Shown one piece after another: positions 52,240-64,000 of a stretch of DNA of 64,000 nt. Each line of letters begins with the position of its first letter. Position 1 is the first letter of the stretch. Source of the stretch: Nemertoderma westbladi (taxonomy: Eukaryota; Xenacoelomorpha; Nemertodermatida; Nemertodermatidae); assembly GCA_032718475.1 (NCBI GenBank), contig JAUCBJ010004241.1:1-64000 (forward strand). The letters are read 5' to 3'. The notes under the pieces are model-generated. The model ran no database searches. It saw only the letters and a program-made list of their open reading frames with translations, and was not told the DNA's origin. Both the position numbers and the translations under genes were made by a program.

Positions 52240-54575
52240 TTGTGACGCAGTCCGTGACGCGTGACACCAACTCTTGTGTGCCTTATAACGCAGTTCGTGA
52301 CGCGCGACATCAACTCTGGTGTGCCTTATAACGCAGTCCGTTACGCGTGACACCAACTCTGGTGTGCCTTATAACGCAGTCCGTGACGCGCGTCACCAAC
52401 TCTGGTTGCCTTATAACGCAGTCCGTGACGCGTGACACCAACTCTGTTGTGCCTTATAACGCAGTTCGTGACGCGTGACACCAACTCTGGTGTGCCTTAT
52501 AACGCAGTCCGTGACGCGTGACACCAACTCTGGTGTGCCTTATAACGCAGTCCGTTACGCGTGACACCAACTCTGGTGTGCCTTATAATGCAGTCCGTGA
52601 CGCGTGACACCAACTCTGGTGTGCCTTATAACTCAGCCCGTACGCGTGACACCAACTCTGGTGTGCCTTTTAACGCGGACCGTGACGCGTGACACCAACT
52701 CTGGTGTGCCTTATAACGCAGTCCGTGACGCGTGACACCAACTCTGGTGTGCCTTATAACTCAGTCCGTTACGCGTGACACCAACTCTGGTGTGCCTTTT
52801 AACGCGGTCCGTGACGCGTGACACCAACTCTGGTGTGCCTTATAACGCGGTCCGAGACGCGTGACGCCAACTCTGGTGTGCCTTTTAACGCGGTCCGTGA
52901 CGCGTGACACCAACTCTGGTGTGCCTTATAACGCAGTCCGTGACGCGTGACACCAACTCTGGTGTGCCTTATAACTCAGTCCGTTACGCGTGACACCAAC
53001 TCTGGTGTGCCTTTTAACGCGGTCCGTGACACGTGACACCAACTCTGGTGTGCCTTATAACGCAGTCCGTGACGCGCGACACCAACTCTGGTGTGCCTTA
53101 TAACACAGTCCGTTACGCGTGACACCAACTCTGATGTGCCTTATAACGCAGTCCGTGACGCGCGTCACCAACTCTGGTGTGCCTTATAACGCAGTCCGTG
53201 ACGCGTGACACCAACTCTGGTGTGCCTTATAACGCAGTCCGTGACGCGTGACACCAACTCTGGTGTGCCTTATAACGCGGTCCGTGATGCGTGACACCAA
53301 CTCTGGTGTGCCTTATGACGCAGTCCGTGACGTGTGACACCAACTCTGGTATGCCTTATAACGCAGTCCGTGACGTGTGACACCAACTCTGGTGTGCCTT
53401 ATAACGCAGTCCGTGACGCGCGACACCAACTCTGGTATGCCTTATAACGCAGTCCGTGACGCGTGACACCAACTCTGGTGTGCCTTATAACGTAGTCCGT
53501 GACGCGTGACACCAACTCTGGTGTGCCTTATAACGCAGTCCGTGGCGCGTGACACCAACTCTGGTGTGCCTTATAACACAGTCCGTTACGCGTGACACCA
53601 ACTCTGATGTGCCTTATAACGCAGTCCGTGACGCGCGTCACCAACTCTGGTGTGCCTTATAACGCAGTCCGTGACGCGTGACATCAACTCTGGTGTGCCT
53701 TATAACGCGGTCCGTGACGCGTGATGCCAACTCTGGTATGCCTTATAACGCAGTCCGTGACGCGCGTCACCAACTCTGGTGTGCCTTATAACGCAGTCCG
53801 TGACGCGTGACACCAACTCTGGTGTGCCTTATAACGCAGTCCGTTACGCGTGACACCAACTCTGGTGTGCCTTATAATGCAGTCCGTGACGCGTGACACC
53901 AACTCTGGTGTGCCTTATAACAGTCCGTTACGCGTGACACCAACTCTGATGTGCCTTATAACGCAGTCCGTGACGCGCGTCACCAACTCTGGTATGCCTT
54001 ATAACGCAGTCCGTGACGCGTGACGCCAACTCTGGTGTGCCTTATAACGCAGTCCGTGACGCGTGACACCAAATAAGGTGTGCCTTATAACGCGGTCCGT
54101 GACGCGTGACACCAACTCTGGTGTGCTTTATAACGCAGTCCATGACGTGTGACGTCAACTCTGGTGTGCCTTATAACGCAGTCCGCGACGCGTGACGCCA
54201 ACTCCGGTGTGCCTTATAACGCAGTCCGTGACGCGTGACACCAACTCTGGTGGGCTTTATAACGCAGTCCGTGATGCGTGACGCCAACTCTGGTTTGCCT
54301 TATAACGAGGCCCGTGACGCGTGACGCCAACTCTGGTGTGCCTTATAACGCAGTCCGTGACGCGTGACGCCAACTCTGGTGTGCCTTATAACGCAGTCCG
54401 TGACGCGCGTCACCAAATCTGGTGTGCCTTATAACGCAGTCCGTGACGCGTGACACCAACTCTGGTGTGCTTTATAACGCAGTCCATGACGTGTGACGTC
54501 AACTCTGGTGTGCCTTATAACGCAGTCCGTGACGCGTGACGCCAACTCTGGTGTGCCTTATAGCGCAGTCCGTGA
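52240..54575. repeat. 43-bp satellite, about 54 copies
   Basis: Tandem units with core GTGACGCGTGACACCAACTC and a TGGTGTGCCTTATAACGC half. Copies differ by substitutions and rare small indels. It is CpG-rich, with an ACGCGT in most units. Variants such as GACGCGCGTCACC or TTATAACTCAG recur in blocks, indicating multi-unit duplication. No long reading frame runs through it. Confidence 0.93.
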
Positions 54576-54673
54576 ACAAACTAAAATAATGCTCAGTTAT
54601 CATATATTTATATATTTACATTTATTGACTGATTATTAAATGTAAATTGCACCACCAAGAATCTAACAAATAG

Positions 54674-55096
54674 TACACCATCTCGCTTAATACAACAATA
54701 ATTTGTAGGGGGTCGGACCCCTAATTTTTTCAAATTTCAATAAAATGCTACGAAATTTGGTATGATGATAGATTGACACCTTATCTTACTGGTGGCCAGG
54801 CCGGATTTTTCAATTTCTCAGTTATTTCCATACAACAAGCCCTTAAAAAATGTCTGTTTAGCAATGTTTAACCACCTCCGTCCTCCGTAGACTTTAATTT
54901 TTATGTCTTTGGAATGTAATCTGGATATCATTAGAACCGCCTTCATCTGCAGATTCCGAATCTGAAAACCGTTTACAATTTCATCAAAAAATGCTAAATA
55001 TATTATCAAAATACTAATGTGCAAATTTTGAGACGTAAATCACTATAAATTCAAATGTGTTTTGTCCTTATTCTGGAATATTAATTATTATTTAGC
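54674..55096. mobile_element. TIR element, family B copy 2, interrupted
   Basis: Begins TACACCATCTCGCTTAATAC and continues as the reverse complement of much of the family B copy at 48387-48943 (for example AAAATGCTACGAAATTTGGT and CGCCTTCATCTGCAGATTCC). It breaks off at 55096 where a BEL LTR begins. The remainder should lie beyond the window, after that element. Confidence 0.75.
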
Positions 55097-56316
55097 TGTA
55101 AAGGCTTTTGCGGAATTAGCTGGTTATTTTCCCCGCAAAGTACTCTGTAGGTGTTTTATCGGACATAAAAAGCCGTTTTCTTACTGTACAGGTGTTTTAG
55201 TGGACATAAAAAGCCATTTCTTCTGTATGTGTACTTTAGCGGACATAACTAGCAATTTTATGCCGCAATGCACCAAATACTCTTAGTACAGTGTATTGCA
55301 GATGACGACATCTATCAGCTGAGATGTCGACGTGTAGCTTTTGGCTTTCTTTGTTCAGGCTCACTCACTCGACCAATCAGAGCGATTTTCATTTTATTTG
55401 TACAGAAGCCTCCGGGAAATCGCGCAATGCATTATGGTTTATGTTTACCTTTTTTCCTGATGCCAGAACATCGGCTGTGGAATTATTCTGTGTTTCAGAC
55501 TTTAGCCAAACATTAGAACGGCTTTGATCATAGAAACGTATAACTGTTATCAACACAATACATACTCAATTCATATCAACTCAAAACAAACTGGCATACA
55601 GCCCATATCATACTATACATACCTTTCACCGCATTATTTTACTGCTATTTACTGTCGGTTATTAATTGTATCAGTTGATGGAATATTGTTATATTTGGAG
55701 AATATCGATAAATAATCATAAAACCCCAATCTTCTTGATATACTGAAGGTGAGAGACCGGTTACATATAGCAATTGCGACTTACATTATAGTGGTTTTGG
55801 AGTGAATTTAATGCTATTTCATAGGCCCTACATGTGTCGGTTGCTGTTCTCTTTATGTGTGACTAAAATTAGTGAAGGTCGGCAGATCAGTGTGCAGCAG
55901 TGTGCGGTAGTGTGCATGAGTGTGATAGATAACAAAGCATCTCCTAAAGAATGCGCTTTATATGTGAATCAATAGCCATCCCGTTGTGTTTAGTGTAAGT
56001 CATAACTCTGTTTACATACTTAGAGCGCCACGTCCTAAAGGAACTGTTAATATTTCCCGAAAGTGAATAATATTTGTCAGAGATTATATATTAACGATCA
56101 ATCGAATAATACAGTAGGCCTACACCGCAATAAAGTCAGAGCTTCCGAATCCAGTCTCCCGGGTAAATCCAGCGGGTGAATGGTCGCGCATAGGCTGGCT
56201 TCGGCTAATGTAGTTTTATGTGTATCAAATACTCGTCATAGGCTAAAGTCGATTTATAACCTAGAAGACACCTAAATTTGGCAGGTTAAACTGCTAAAGG
56301 TCTAAAAGCACGATCA
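55097..56316 (+). repeat. BEL copy 2 5' LTR
   Basis: 1220 bp, starting TGTAAAGGC and ending GCACGATCA where copy 1 has GCGCGTACA. It shares GAGCGCCACGTCCTAAAGG and ATTTCCCGAAAGTGAATAAT with the other LTRs but is clearly diverged from copy 1. Confidence 0.88.
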
Positions 56317-58282
56317 ATAACAGTTATACTTCTGATTGCAGTGTAGGCAATAAATACAGTTTAATATTGTTCTGATAAGAACAATAACAGTTATTGCTTC
56401 TTTATTGCAACGTAGGCAATAAAGACTAAAGTACCGGTCGACCGGTAACCAGTAGGCCTGACTGCCTAACCACCCGAACCGGTACTTACAGTAGTACAGG
56501 TACTAGTATTATTTCGATTGTGATATTGTATACCGGTAGGCTGTTTAAGAGATTAGGGACTGTACACCCCTTGTTTCTTTTGGAGCTTATTTATTTCTGT
56601 CAGTTTTATTTATTTGTAAGTTAATATTGAGCAGAAGACGTGTAATCCTGCTCAGATTGTACAGGTAATTTGTAGGCTGGACTGTTGTCTGACTGTTGTT
56701 AAGTCTGAAGAGATTGCAGTGTGTGTAGAGTGTATGTCCGATAAAGTACTAGTTAGGAACGTGGTGGGCATCCAGTGCTGTAAGGTAAATCCCCCCGAAA
56801 GAATAAGTCGTACTACTCGGTTAGAACGCATACTAACTAACCATTTCGGAGTCTGCATATACTGTAGTTTATTTAGGCTTGATAGTAGTCTGCCAGCGTT
56901 TGGTCTGTATTTTGTTTGTGTAGTCTGTAAGGGTAGCGTAATATTTATTATTCAGAGTTTATGCGATTATTCGCAACATTCATACCCCCAAGTTTATTCC
57001 TACAGTAATTGTGCTTGTTATATATACCATTATAGTTAAATTAACCCCGGTACTACATCAGGGCTGTTCGGCGTAGGTAAAGACTGGTGATTTTATGCTC
57101 TGGTCACTCCGGCAGATACCGTGGTTCTTTTAGCTGTACAAGTATTTTTAACTGCTGGTTATTTGTTGTATAAGTACTTGTACCTAATTTAGGGTTTAGT
57201 GTACAGTGCTTTCCGAAGGTAATTAGTGTGTAGGCAGTATATTTGTGTTGTAAAGTGGTTAATAGGCACGTTGGCTCTGGTAGGCCGCGGTAATTAACTT
57301 CTAGGTAGGAACACTCCGTGTACATAACGTAGTACTTATAGCGCTACGGCTATAAGTCGTCAGACGGTGGTATTTTTCCTATCTGGACAACGTAGTATAT
57401 TTACTACTGCTTTATTATTTTCAAATACCGTATTATCCTGTCCATTTGTAATAACCAGATATTCTAACCCTTTGTTAGGCTGGTTTGTAGACTTCTTGTA
57501 AAATTACCCTAAAATTTGTACGTGTAATTTTTTGTGTTTATTTAGAGATTGTAATCTCACCCCGTAATTGTATGTAATTTGTAGTATTAAGTAACTTAGG
57601 CAAGTAGAATTATTGGTTTTAGTGTCCAACAAGTAGCACTTCACTGAGAGCGTACAGCTTCTGTGTAGTGACTCCTTCCCAGAAATAATAACATTTATTT
57701 CAAATATTGACAAAAACCCATTAAAACGGGTATATATATTATAAATCAACTCCAACCGATTTATAAAATAGTAGGCCTGTCTTACAACAATTAGGTCTTA
57801 ATGTCAGTTGGACTACTGCTTAAATAACGGTAATAAAGTAAAGTAAAGTAACCAAGTAACCCTAAAATTCAGAAATTCAATTATTCTAAAATAATTGATA
57901 TACCGGTATTCACGATAGGCTTATTATATATTTCTATATATTTGTGCTGAAATTATATACCGGTATTCTATAATTAATTCTAGTCTATAATTATATTTAT
58001 ATACACTATAAGTGTAAGCTGTATACCGGTATTCACGATAGGCTTATTATATATTCTATATATTTGCGCTGAAATTATATACCGGTATTCTGTGACAAAC
58101 CTAGTCTGTAATAATACTTATATATACTATAAGTGCATATCGGTATTCTAATATGTTGTAAATATATCACTTACACTGAGTAACGATATCGGTAATTAAT
58201 TACTAGGCTAACAGTTGATACTGAATTACTAGACTTGCTTTAACTGTAATATAGCAGTAGGCATTCAACTGTACAAACAAAC
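56317..58282 (+). other. BEL copy 2 untranslated leader
   Basis: About 1.97 kb. An ATAACAGTTAT segment near the LTR occurs twice (56317 and 56388). The segment that is doubled in copy 1 occurs once (about 56675-56905). Degenerate ATACCGGTATTCACGATAGG units lie at about 57900-58150. No coding frame. Confidence 0.7.
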
Positions 58283-61200
58283 ATGTCTGACACAAAGCAA
58301 AACCTGTCAGACAGTCTCCTAGATACAACCATCTGTGACCCAGACAGGAGTGTAGAACGTGTGAGACCAAAGTTCAACTCACCTCCTACTGTAAGAAAGA
58401 TCATCCCTCCAGTAGTAGTATCAGACCCTAGGCTAGTCCAACACCGTAGGTCTATCATAGGCACTCGGGCTCAAGTCAAGCGGGACCAAGAAGCAGCTGT
58501 TAAACAGCAGCAACACTCGAGCCGAGAACTTATTCCTCAGCGGCCCGACAGCTCCAGTAGTTTGGATACTGTAGAGCTGACACCCGAGCGCGGAGCAAAG
58601 ATGGCAGATGCGGTTTATTCGGATCCCCTTCTCATCCTTCCTGCAGCCGTACTCACTAGGGTATTGATTGCGGTGGAGGAACACCAAATTGATTGGGCGA
58701 GAAGTAAGCGATCGACCAAGGATAGTTATGCGAGATACACAAGAGAGGAACTGAAGTCTATTGTCGAGTCGCAATGGAACTTCCCCGGACCCGGACTCCC
58801 GTTTGACTTATCGGAAGCTGCCTGGGAAGACATACATAGGATGGGAGTGACAAAAGACACTAGTGATCCAGCTGTGTGGAAGAGGTCGGCAGCAGGATAT
58901 GTACAGGGATTCTTCAGCTCTTTGGAGCGATTAGAGGAACAACTGTTTCAACAAACCCAAGGACCTCAAGAGCAGGGAGAGCTGCTTTATCAAGTTCGAG
59001 AAAGAATTCTAAGAATCAGACTAATCCTATCGGCCTTTGAGGAGGCTTCGAAAAGAAGACAAGACACGTCGTTGCAAGTTGCTGTAAAGACTTGGTTTCA
59101 GCGGGTGAGTCTCAAAGTTCAAGGAACGGCCCAGTGGAAATCTCAGCTGGCTGAGCGCTCAACCCATGGAGAATCAACAGATGCTACCTTTTCCCAAGTG
59201 GAAAGTGAAGCGACAGCAGAGAAACCGCATAAGAGGGATGCTATTGACATTTATCTGTCAGACTATCAACGATTTCTAGGTGATGAAGAGTTGAGGAGAA
59301 GGCTGGCTGGACTTCGTCCTAATAGTGAAGGAGCCAAGTTTGTGTTGGACGCAATAGATGCGGAAATGTTAGCTGCGAACCAAGCTAAATTCGATGAACG
59401 CCTCCGCATCGCTAGGGTCCAAGAAGAACAAGTAAAGAAAAAACGTATAGAAGACAGAAAGACAGCAGCAGCGGCAGTGGCAGCGGCAGAAGCGGAAAGA
59501 AAAGCGGCAGAGGCGGAAAGAAAGATGGCAGTGGCAGAAGCAGAACGGAGAGCGTCTGAAGAGACCACCCAACTAGAGTTGGAAAATATTCAAGAGAATC
59601 AAGACTGCATAAATAAACAGTTAACAGCTAGTCAAATGCAGATGATGAGTCGATCTACTCCCAAAAGACAGGGATTTACATCATCTGATGAAGGCGATAC
59701 CACCGATCCTGAAGGCGGAGGAAATAGATCTCGTTCCAACAGACGTAGAAGAATGCCTCACCGTCAGAAATTGCCTGATTTGCCCCCAGCCGTGAGAAGG
59801 CAACTAGCTAGCACAGACTTAGGTAGTACAGAACCCACAGACCAAATTATTAGATTAGAAAGACTCCCTACTATAGTAGATGAGCCTGAAACAATTAGGC
59901 CTGTTCTCGAAGCCACCCCTTCGGTAACAGAGACACCTGTACTCCTAGAACCTACCTCTAAATTCCCTTTGCACAGCACTAAACTACCTGTGCCCAGCAG
60001 AACAACCCCTGAGACAGTTCCTGTCCTGGACTCCGAGCGAAACATCAATGATTTGTTGCCCGTTGTCCCTCGTCCGCCCGCTACTATGATGGCGGCTCCC
60101 GCTTCGGCGGTAGAGTGGGTGGATGAGGGACGACGGGAGATGGGTCTCCTGCTCGGGCAGCTGAGGGAACACTGTAAGTGCTCCTCTCAGCAGGTCCGGG
60201 AGATGGAAGGAACTGTTCAGCAGTTCAAGGGCACAGTAAGGGAAAGTAGGTTAGACTTGCAAGAAGTGCAGCAGAGTATCGCGTTAGAACGCGATAAATT
60301 GGTAAATACACAAAAGGGTATACCACCAACCCCGGTAACAATGTGTCAACCTGTTAGGTCTGAAGTATTTCATGCACAAGGTATGGAGCCTACACGCATC
60401 TATACTGCTAGTGAAGTAGAAACTCCTATAGTAAACCCTATTAAGGGTAATTATAAACCTGTTGACAATGATATTCCATATAGACCTGATCATAATCCGA
60501 GAAATTTATATACCGATAGCTCGATATTAAATAACACGATGGCCCAAGAAAGTTTTACGCGTCAAATGGCTAGAACCGAAGCCCGTCAAGCAGTAAAGGT
60601 GGGAGAGATCGTCAAGTTCAATGGAGATGAGATGAAATGGTTACCTTTTAATGAATATTACAAAGATAACATACAGAACTCTGTGCTATCTAACGGAGAG
60701 AAACTTAGATTCCTCATCGAGTGCTTGGAAGGATCTCCCAAGTTAATGGCGTTAAAGTTTATTGGACATCCAGATGGATTAAGACAAGTTTGGGATACAC
60801 TAAACATCAGGTATGGTAATAGGAATAACATAGCTAGGTATTTGTATGCAAAATTGGTAGCGCCCCGAAAGTTCATTAGCAGCGGGATTATAGAGTTTTC
60901 CGATGAGATTCAGGAGATTTGTAGACAATTAGATTGGCTAGGTAAGTCTCATGAATATCAGAGTTCTATGGTTATTGGAGCCGTGGCCTCTACTTTACCA
61001 AAGGGTGGAGTAGGTACACGCTGGGATAAGAAAGTGTTATATATGATGGAACAACAACGACGAGACCCTACCATGGCTGATCTCATGTCATTCTTAGATG
61101 GAGAAGTAAAATTACAGCTCCTAAAGCAGTCCAGAGAGAAGACACCGGAAAATAAGGTAAGTGAGAAACCCGTTTCAAGGAGAAAGGTAACACCAGTGTG

Positions 61201-61297
61201 TTATACCGACGACGCGAAAGCCAGGCTTCTCAAGAAGAGGACAGCGGGAAAGACACTGAAAGATCTTACTACATCAACAAAGCGCCTAAAGACGTAA
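58283..61297 (+). pseudogene. BEL copy 2 Gag
   Basis: 1004 codons from ATG. It is homologous to copy 1 along its length, with the coiled coil (about residues 375-440) shorter by several AEAERKAA units. The intact C5 run near 59782 keeps the frame that copy 1 lost. The DUF1759-type Gag region (VKVGEIVKFNGDEMKWLPF) lies around residues 770-960. The frame is lost near 61214 by a single-base deletion relative to copy 1, giving a false end at 61297. The ancestral frame continues in the next segment. Confidence 0.85.
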
Positions 61298-61698
61298 GTA
61301 AATTCAAGTCTCGAACCAATGACAGGAGAGAACAGGTAAGAAAAACTCCTCCTACGTCTCCTAAGAGAATTCATGTAAGAAAGCCCGAAGAAAGAACGAG
61401 TATGCACAACATTACTCAAAGTAAGGTAAGTAACATCAAACCGAAATGTGCACTGTGTGACGGGCCCCACCGTTTGAGTGTGTGTGATGAATTCCTAAAG
61501 AAATCATTAAAAGATAGACGTGAAGTCATGTGGGATAAGCGGTTGTGTTATAATTGCCTCAGACAAGGACACCAATGGCGAACCTGTTACTCCGACGCAA
61601 GGTGTGCAAAGTGCGGCGCAAAACATCATATCTTGTTGCACACTGAATTCGAACGAAACAGCCCGAGTCAGATAAGTGAGTCCGAACTACATGTCTAA
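61198..61698 (+). pseudogene. BEL copy 2 nucleocapsid zinc-knuckle segment
   Basis: Continuation of Gag after the frameshift. It contains CALCDGPHRLSVC, the CCHC knuckle CYNCLRQGHQWRTC and CAKCGAKHHILLH. It ends at a TAA (61696-61698) where copy 1 has CAA, so a single C-to-T change created the stop. Confidence 0.85.
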
Positions 61699-61802
61699 TT
61701 CAGTGATGTGAACGACACTGACCAAAGTTCTGAGATGGAAGGATTCTATACGGACGAATTCTCCGATGAAAACGAATCCTGTTACCTAATAAATACCGCA
61801 GT

Positions 61803-64000
61803 GTGAAGGATGAACACAATGAAAAGGACACCGACTGTGAGCCCCCCCTAACTACTCCTGACCGACAACCATCTTGGAAAGCACCAACTTCCAACGTAGG
61901 AATCCGAGAATTTCCCGTAGTGCAGTTGAGAGTCCACGGTCCTGACAAAAGTTATATAGTGAACGCCCTCCTTGACTCCGGCAGCACAGGAACATTCATC
62001 GACAAAGAACTAGCCGAAGACATCTTTGCTGGACAACCCAAGTTCCGAACTAAGTTAAACATGTCAGGAATTATGCAGGTTTGGAAATCTACAGTAATTG
62101 CAGATTACTATGTATTTGCGTTGTCCACCCCCCAGGATGAACTAGGAGAACACAGTATAAGGTCAGTAAAAATGGTGGCGATAAAGAACTTCGCTACCAG
62201 CCAAGTGGAACCTTATAACTGGGATGAGGACGATTTCACCCAGCAGCTTAAGATACCTAGATTCAACACAGACTACCCTGGAGTGCAAATACTCATCGGC
62301 CAAAATGCGCATGAGGCGCTTGAGACATTGGAGAAACGGCCTGCTCAACCGCAACCACTACAAGCCTATGCGGGAAGAACTAGAGTAGGTTGGTACTTTA
62401 CTGGCCCTTCCCGTAGAACTGTCATGGAAAGGTTACCCAAAGAATGGGTATACCAGGTAAGTGAATGGGAAGAGGAGTTCAGTGAGGTAGACGACATAAC
62501 TGAGGGAACACCATACTCCTCAGATAATGACGACATCCACCAACTCTTCGACGAGGAGAAGACCATCGACCTCCTTACAGAAAACAAAACTTGGCAAAAC
62601 CAAGTGAACCTATGTCACCTCATTCATCCAGCAGAACAAGCGTACAACGACGAACTGAATGAAGTGATAGATCGCTACAACGTGAAGACTCGCGATGAAC
62701 ACGCCGTACGATTCTTTACTCAAGAGGCTGTAGAGCCCAATTCCTACGATAAGGCCCTATCGGTAGAAGAAGAAAGAGCCAAGCAGATCCAGGAGACAAC
62801 TACACGGTTTCTTAAAGATCAAGGTAGATATGAAATCGGTCTACCATTTCGAAAGCGAGAACCTAAATTTATAAACAACCGACCCTTGGCGGAGAAAAGA
62901 ATTGCGCAACTATATCGACGCCTTACGGCAAATGCTTCAGCTAAGGAAATGTACAAGACTCAGTTGAAGAAATTTATTGACAAGGGATATGCGGAGCGAG
63001 TACCGGAAGAAACACCCATAACTGAGAGAACGTACTATCTAACACATCATTACGTTCCCAAACCCGGTAAACCCAATGAAGTCCGGGTAGTATTTGACGG
63101 CTCCGCCCTCTACATGGGCCAATCCCTTAATTCCGAGTTGTTACCAGGACCCAACTTACTCCAATCCTTGTTGGGAATACTCTTAAGATTACGACAATAT
63201 TCAATCGCTTTCGCCTCTGATATAGAAGGCATGTTCTTACAAGTCAAGGCGCTGGATAGGGATCGAGACAGCCTACGATTTCTGTGGTGGCCTGAAGGAG
63301 ACCTCAACCAGAAACCGGTGGAGTATTGGATGACCATCCAGGCTTTTGGGATCATCTCAAGCCCTTCAAACGCCTGCTCAGTGGTGCGCACCACTGCTGA
63401 TGACAACCGGGACGCCTTCTCTAAAGAGGTTATCGACAACATCAAACGGGATATATACATGGACGACAATTTAAAGTCTCTCCCATCGGTGGAAGAAGCC
63501 ATTGATGTTGCCAAAGGAACGGTAGAGTGCTTGAAAAGAGGTGGATTTCGATTAACTAAATTCACCAGCAACTCCCGTGAGTTTCTGGAATCGATCCCGG
63601 TAGAAGACTGAGGAGTTAAAGATCTAGACCTAATCAAGGACGATCTTCCAGAAACCAAGACACTTGTTTTGAAATGGGACACAGAGAGAAATATCCTGTT
63701 TTTCCAGCTAAAACAGCGAGATAATCCAGTTCGGACTAAACGGATTTGTCTAAGTATCCTGAGCACTTATTTCGATCCATTGGGATTTATTAGCCCAGTT
63801 ATATTGATTGCTCGGAGTTTAATACAACAAATGTGGCTTGAAAACCACTCATGGGACGATCCACTTAAGGGAGAACTACTAAAGAAGTGGATGAAATGGG
63901 AAGATTCTCTACCATCCATCGAGAAATTTATAATTTCCCGTTCCTATTTTGGTCATGTTCTCCCCACGTATTCCTATCAACTCCATGTGTTTGGAGACGC
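61803..64000 (+). pseudogene. BEL copy 2 protease, reverse transcriptase and RNase H start
   Basis: The segment is in a third frame relative to the zinc knuckles. Counting from 61803, the aspartic protease has DSGSTG at 58-63. The reverse transcriptase shows VRVVFDGSA, the catalytic D473 in SDIEGMFLQV and the YMDD box at 552-555, as in BEL/Pao elements. A TGA at 63609-63611 interrupts the frame, after which it stays open to the window end with the conserved STYFDPLGFISPV and the start of RNase H (HVFGDA). One frame change and one stop make this copy defective, although most catalytic residues remain. Confidence 0.88.

Larger units (their letters stand above)
55097..64000 (+). mobile_element. 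BEL/Pao-type LTR retrotransposon, copy 2, truncated by window end
   Basis: 5' LTR at 55097-56316, leader at 56317-58282 and one Gag-Pol frame from 58283, broken by a few lesions, running off the window inside RNase H. It is the same family as copy 1 and shows what copy 1 lost: reverse transcriptase and RNase H. It lies in a family B foldback element. The 3' LTR, integrase and any cargo gene are outside the window. Confidence 0.92.

Noticed and set aside
52240-54575. CRISPR-like array
   Set aside because: Units are contiguous near-identical 43-mers with no unique spacers, in a metazoan context; it is a satellite.
56652-57325. Small frames in the BEL copy 2 leader
   Set aside because: They are not preserved between copy 1 and copy 2 as protein; the DNA similarity is explained by the leader.

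Overview
The window reads as metazoan nuclear DNA, most likely from an invertebrate. It is AT-rich and very rich in transposons, with a few compact animal genes: GDE1, mitochondrial ribosomal protein L2, the 3' part of the Greatwall kinase MASTL, a threonine aldolase, a GTSF1-like piRNA factor, one unknown gene with two C-terminal hydrophobic segments, and a Myb/SANT-like fragment. The phylum cannot be fixed from sequence alone. Five of the protein genes appear intronless. MASTL shows one clear 3' splice site. No tRNA, rRNA or CRISPR was found.

Layout. 1-5285: decayed copies of one LINE family, with an internally deleted copy (1-661), a near full-length broken copy (about 1403-5090) and inverted endonuclease fragments. 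6057-6929: a palindromic foldback element. 7242-8243: GDE1. 9589-10752: MRPL2. 12.9-13.7 kb: a G-rich repeat and a Foldback-like element. 14967-32446: one 75-bp minisatellite split by a 12.35-kb BEL/Pao-type LTR retrotransposon (17401-29752) with 5-bp target duplications. 32488-33701: the last MASTL exon. 34-37.5 kb: two large palindromic elements, one holding a solo BEL LTR, with a LINE fragment between them. 37.5-40.25 kb: a decayed locus related to the cargo gene of the BEL element, and another LINE tail. 41335-42501 (minus): threonine aldolase. 43.3-44.3 kb: a TIR element. 44837-45748: GTSF1-like. 47175-47861 (minus): unknown gene. 48-50.1 kb: three palindromic or TIR elements packed together. 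50.5 kb: Myb/SANT fragment. 52.2-54.6 kb: a 43-bp satellite. 54.7 kb to the end: a second, RT-containing BEL element inserted into another foldback element and running off the window.

The transposons are nested, so relative ages can be read: minisatellite or foldback element first, BEL insertion or solo LTR later. BEL copy 1 keeps Gag and protease but has lost RT, RNase H and integrase. Its two LTRs still differ at only about a dozen sites, so it was probably moved in trans by a relative such as copy 2.

The best candidate for something undescribed is the cargo of BEL copy 1. This is an ancestral reading frame of about 530 codons (26865-28457) with tandem zinc knuckles and a Lys/Arg-rich tail, which I could not assign to a family. 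Its C-terminal domain recurs at 38618-39082, outside any recognisable BEL element. Second is the 75-bp minisatellite in the MASTL intron: every unit carries a branchpoint-like motif and a 3' splice-site-like motif, giving about 68 decoy acceptors before the true one.
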